Of a stretch of 8,224 nt of DNA, positions 7,121-8,224 are shown one piece after another; within the stretch, counting starts at the first letter, position 1; each line of letters opens with the position of its first letter. Both the position numbers and the translations under genes were made by a program. Source of the stretch: Candidatus Chloroheliales bacterium (GTDB taxonomy: Bacteria > Chloroflexota > Chloroflexia > QHBQ01); contig QHBQ01000162.1 in the NCBI GenBank assembly GCA_003243865.1, forward strand, positions 1-8,224. Direction: 5' to 3'. A model generated the notes under the pieces. It did not search any database. It was not told the DNA's origin and worked only from the letters and a program-made list of their open reading frames with translations.

Positions 7121-7219
7121 CTAAGAGGCTGTTTAATGATGTCGAATTTGTACGTAGGGGCATATGGCGCACGCCCTGCCCACAAACGAAGTCAACCAAG
7201 TTTCTAAACAGCTTCTCAG
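7121..7219. mobile_element. MITE-like element or IS relic with 15-bp imperfect terminal inverted repeats
   Basis: The left end 7121-7135 reads CTAAGAGGCTGTTTA, and the reverse complement of the right end 7205-7219 reads CTGAGAAGCTGTTTA, matching at 13 of 15 positions. The 69-bp interior contains an imperfect hairpin (GGGC...GGCG/CGCC...GCCC, roughly 7157-7180) and no credible gene. The tips CTAAG and CTCAG resemble CTNAG-type insertion targets, but no exact target duplication is visible. It fits a non-autonomous transposable element or a decayed insertion sequence. A transcription-ending or REP-like hairpin is the alternative. Confidence 0.45.
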
Positions 7220-7223
7220 GGTG

Positions 7224-7229
7224 TATAAT
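7224..7229 (+). promoter_or_regulatory. Consensus -10 box upstream of the DUF2203 gene
   Basis: A perfect TATAAT starts 5 bp after the inverted-repeat element ends. No good -35 is present; at 17-nt spacing the hexamer is TTTCTA (7201-7206), which overlaps the element's right terminal repeat. Transcription would start near 7236, about 37 nt before the ATG. Confidence 0.45.
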
Positions 7230-7272
7230 ACAGCCAGCGCGGAACGTCGAGCCGGGGGAGGGAGAAGCGTAA

Positions 7273-7668
7273 ATGGCGGAGATACGCAAGTTTTACACAG
7301 TGGAGGAAGCCAATCGGATACTCCCTGAACTAACCGCGATTCTGCAGCAGATGCAGGGGGCGAAGGAGCAGATTCTCGCCCACCGCGATGAGCTTGAGCA
7401 GTTGGAGCAGGTGGCGGCCAGCAACGGCCATGCTCAACATGCTGAGGAGCTAACCGCCCAGCTTGACGCGCTGGTGCGCCTGCTCAACAATCGCCTGGAA
7501 CGGCTCAACGATGCGAGCATCGAACTGCGCGACCTCGACGACGGCCTGCTCGACTTCCCCTCACTGCGTGGCACGCGGATGATCTGGCTGTGCTGGAAGC
7601 TGGGCGAGCTGCAGGTGGCCTTCTGGCATGAACTGAACACCGGCTTCACCTCGCGGCAGAAACTTTAG
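7273..7668 (+). CDS. DUF2203 family protein
   Basis: A small 131-residue cytoplasmic protein recognised as DUF2203, a family without an assigned function. The N-terminus KFYTVEEANRILPEL (6-20) is the family opening. A helical, coiled-coil-like stretch (about 22-82) follows. The conserved C-terminal half contains LRDLDDGLLDFPSLRG (85-100), LCWKLGE (106-112) and FWHE (117-120). Conserved Cys107, His119 and acidic residues might suggest metal binding, but this is not established. The ATG has AGGGAG 8 nt upstream and a TATAAT about 45 nt upstream. The NiaR-type regulator gene follows after 41 nt on the same strand, so the two may be co-transcribed. Confidence 0.85.
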   Translation: MAEIRKFYTVEEANRILPELTAILQQMQGAKEQILAHRDELEQLEQVAASNGHAQHAEELTAQLDALVRLLNNRLERLNDASIELRDLDDGLLDFPSLRGTRMIWLCWKLGELQVAFWHELNTGFTSRQKL

Positions 7669-7669
7669 G

Positions 7670-7690
7670 GATTGCAGATTGCAGATTGTA
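7670..7690 (+). repeat. Three tandem 7-bp repeats (GATTGCA)
   Basis: Copies are GATTGCA (7670-7676), GATTGCA (7677-7683) and GATTGTA (7684-7690), directly after the DUF2203 stop and ahead of the regulator's ribosome binding site. It may be simple slippage or a regulator contact site; the copy number could vary between strains. Confidence 0.6.
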
Positions 7691-7705
7691 CACGCACAGG
7701 GGAAT

Positions 7706-7711
7706 TATAAT
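7706..7711 (+). promoter_or_regulatory. TATAAT overlapping the niaR start codon
   Basis: A perfect -10 hexamer overlaps the ATG at 7710. No acceptable -35 lies at 16-18 nt; the TTG-containing hexamers in the tandem repeat are too far or too near. If used, transcripts would begin near 7718 and force a start at ATG 7731 (Met8), which lacks a ribosome binding site. More likely fortuitous. Confidence 0.2.
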
Positions 7712-8224
7712 GTCCGATTGGCATAAAGCGATGAGCGGGGCAGGGCGGCGTGAGCTACTTGCCGCCCTGCTGCGGGCGGCGAACGGCAACCCAATCGCGG
7801 GCGCCGACCTGGCGATGCGGCTGGGGGTCAGCCGCCAGGTGGTAGTGCAGGATATTGCCCTGTTGCGGGCAAATGGGCGGCGCATCATCGGCACGCCAGG
7901 CGGCTACCTGCTGCTCGGCGAAGCGCTGCCCAGCACGGTCACGGCGGTGCTGCCCTGCCGTCACGGTATCGAGCAGGTGGAGCAGGAACTGAACATTATG
8001 GTGGATTGCGGCCTGCGCGTGCTGGATGTGGTGGTCGAGCACCCCCTCTATGGCGAACTACGCGGCAACCTGATGATCAACGACCGCGCCGATGTGCAAC
8101 GTTTCGTCGAAGGGCTACGTGAGGGGCAGTACAGTATGCTCTCCGCGCTCACTGGCGGCGTCCACTTGCACACTGTCGAAGCCCCCGCCCAAACGAATAT
8201 TGAACAGGCGCGGGAGCAACTGAA
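7710..8224 (+). CDS. niaR: NiaR-type transcriptional repressor, HTH + 3H domain (3' partial)
   Basis: 171 codons are visible before the window ends. The N-terminal winged helix (about 12-70) has helices around ADLAMRLG (32-39) and SRQVVVQDIALLRANG (41-56), then a wing IGTPGGYLL. The C-terminal 3H domain (from about 78) has LPCRHG with His85, EHPLYGEL with His111, and TGGVHLHTVEA with His152 and His154. NiaR proteins repress NAD synthesis and niacin uptake genes when niacin is present. As I recall the Thermotoga structure, the metal ligands are His79, Glu87, His144 and His146, which correspond here to His85, Glu93, His152 and His154, so the effector site looks intact. Family length is about 170-175 residues, so only a few residues should be missing. 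ATG 7710 has AGGGG 7 nt upstream. Target genes are not in the window. Confidence 0.87.
   Translation, partial: MSDWHKAMSGAGRRELLAALLRAANGNPIAGADLAMRLGVSRQVVVQDIALLRANGRRIIGTPGGYLLLGEALPSTVTAVLPCRHGIEQVEQELNIMVDCGLRVLDVVVEHPLYGELRGNLMINDRADVQRFVEGLREGQYSMLSALTGGVHLHTVEAPAQTNIEQAREQL

Larger units (their letters stand above)
7076..7272 (+). other. Non-coding region between the dynamin-like and DUF2203 genes
   Basis: About 200 bases without a gene. It holds the 99-bp inverted-repeat element, then a TATAAT box and the DUF2203 ribosome binding site. No GC hairpin with a T-run is seen after the dynamin-like stop, so there is no clear intrinsic terminator. A 23-codon frame inside the element (7136-7207) has no ribosome binding site and is not called. 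Confidence 0.7.

Noticed and set aside
7136..7207. 23-codon frame within the inverted-repeat element
   Set aside because: It has no ribosome binding site, and its sequence is the element's palindromic core; any translation is probably incidental.
7125..7217. Inverted repeat as an intrinsic terminator of the dynamin-like gene
   Set aside because: The arms are about 70 nt apart and no T-run follows, so it does not look like a rho-independent terminator.

Overview
The window looks like part of a Chloroflexota (green non-sulfur bacterium) chromosome. This rests on the multi-GAF histidine kinase with a REC-only partner, a bacterial dynamin-like GTPase, a divergent MqnA-family protein, a zinc-ribbon/Ala-Thr-rich membrane protein, a DUF2203 protein and a NiaR-type regulator, all in GC-rich DNA with a strong G/C third-position bias. 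There is no rRNA, tRNA or other phylogenetic marker, so the phylum is an inference.

Layout. (1) 1-3312, plus strand: a tightly overlapping three-gene unit of a GAF-GAF-PAS histidine kinase (5' end outside the window), a single-domain response regulator and an alpha/beta-hydrolase. The genes overlap by 8 and 3 nt, so they are probably translationally coupled. (2) 3315-4214, minus strand: a gene for a cytoplasmic zinc ribbon, one transmembrane helix, an Ala/Thr/Ser-rich linker and an exported domain. It converges on the hydrolase with only 2 bp between the stop codons. (3) 4215-4310: a compact regulatory region. Each divergent gene has a good sigma70-type promoter, but the two promoters face each other, so the predicted transcripts overlap at their 5' ends around a small inverted repeat. 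(4) 4311-7075, plus strand: an MqnA/MqnD-fold protein and a dynamin-like GTPase, 14 nt apart. The GTPase starts at a TTG. (5) 7076-7272: non-coding, holding a 99-bp element with imperfect 15-bp terminal inverted repeats (a MITE or IS relic) followed at once by a perfect TATAAT box. (6) 7273-8224, plus strand: a DUF2203 protein and, 41 nt later, an almost complete NiaR-type (HTH + 3H) NAD-biosynthesis repressor cut by the window end.

How the genes may work together. The first unit is a phosphorelay whose output is probably protein-protein, because the regulator lacks a DNA-binding domain; the hydrolase is a candidate effector or co-regulated enzyme. The MqnA-like protein would normally suggest the futalosine route to menaquinone, but it carries Ala where the family's near-invariant active-site Asn should be. 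Together with its operon-like pairing with a membrane-remodelling GTPase, this suggests a repurposed role. That MqnA-like/dynamin pair is the most interesting part of the window. No CRISPR array, toxin-antitoxin pair, prophage or intact transposase was seen.
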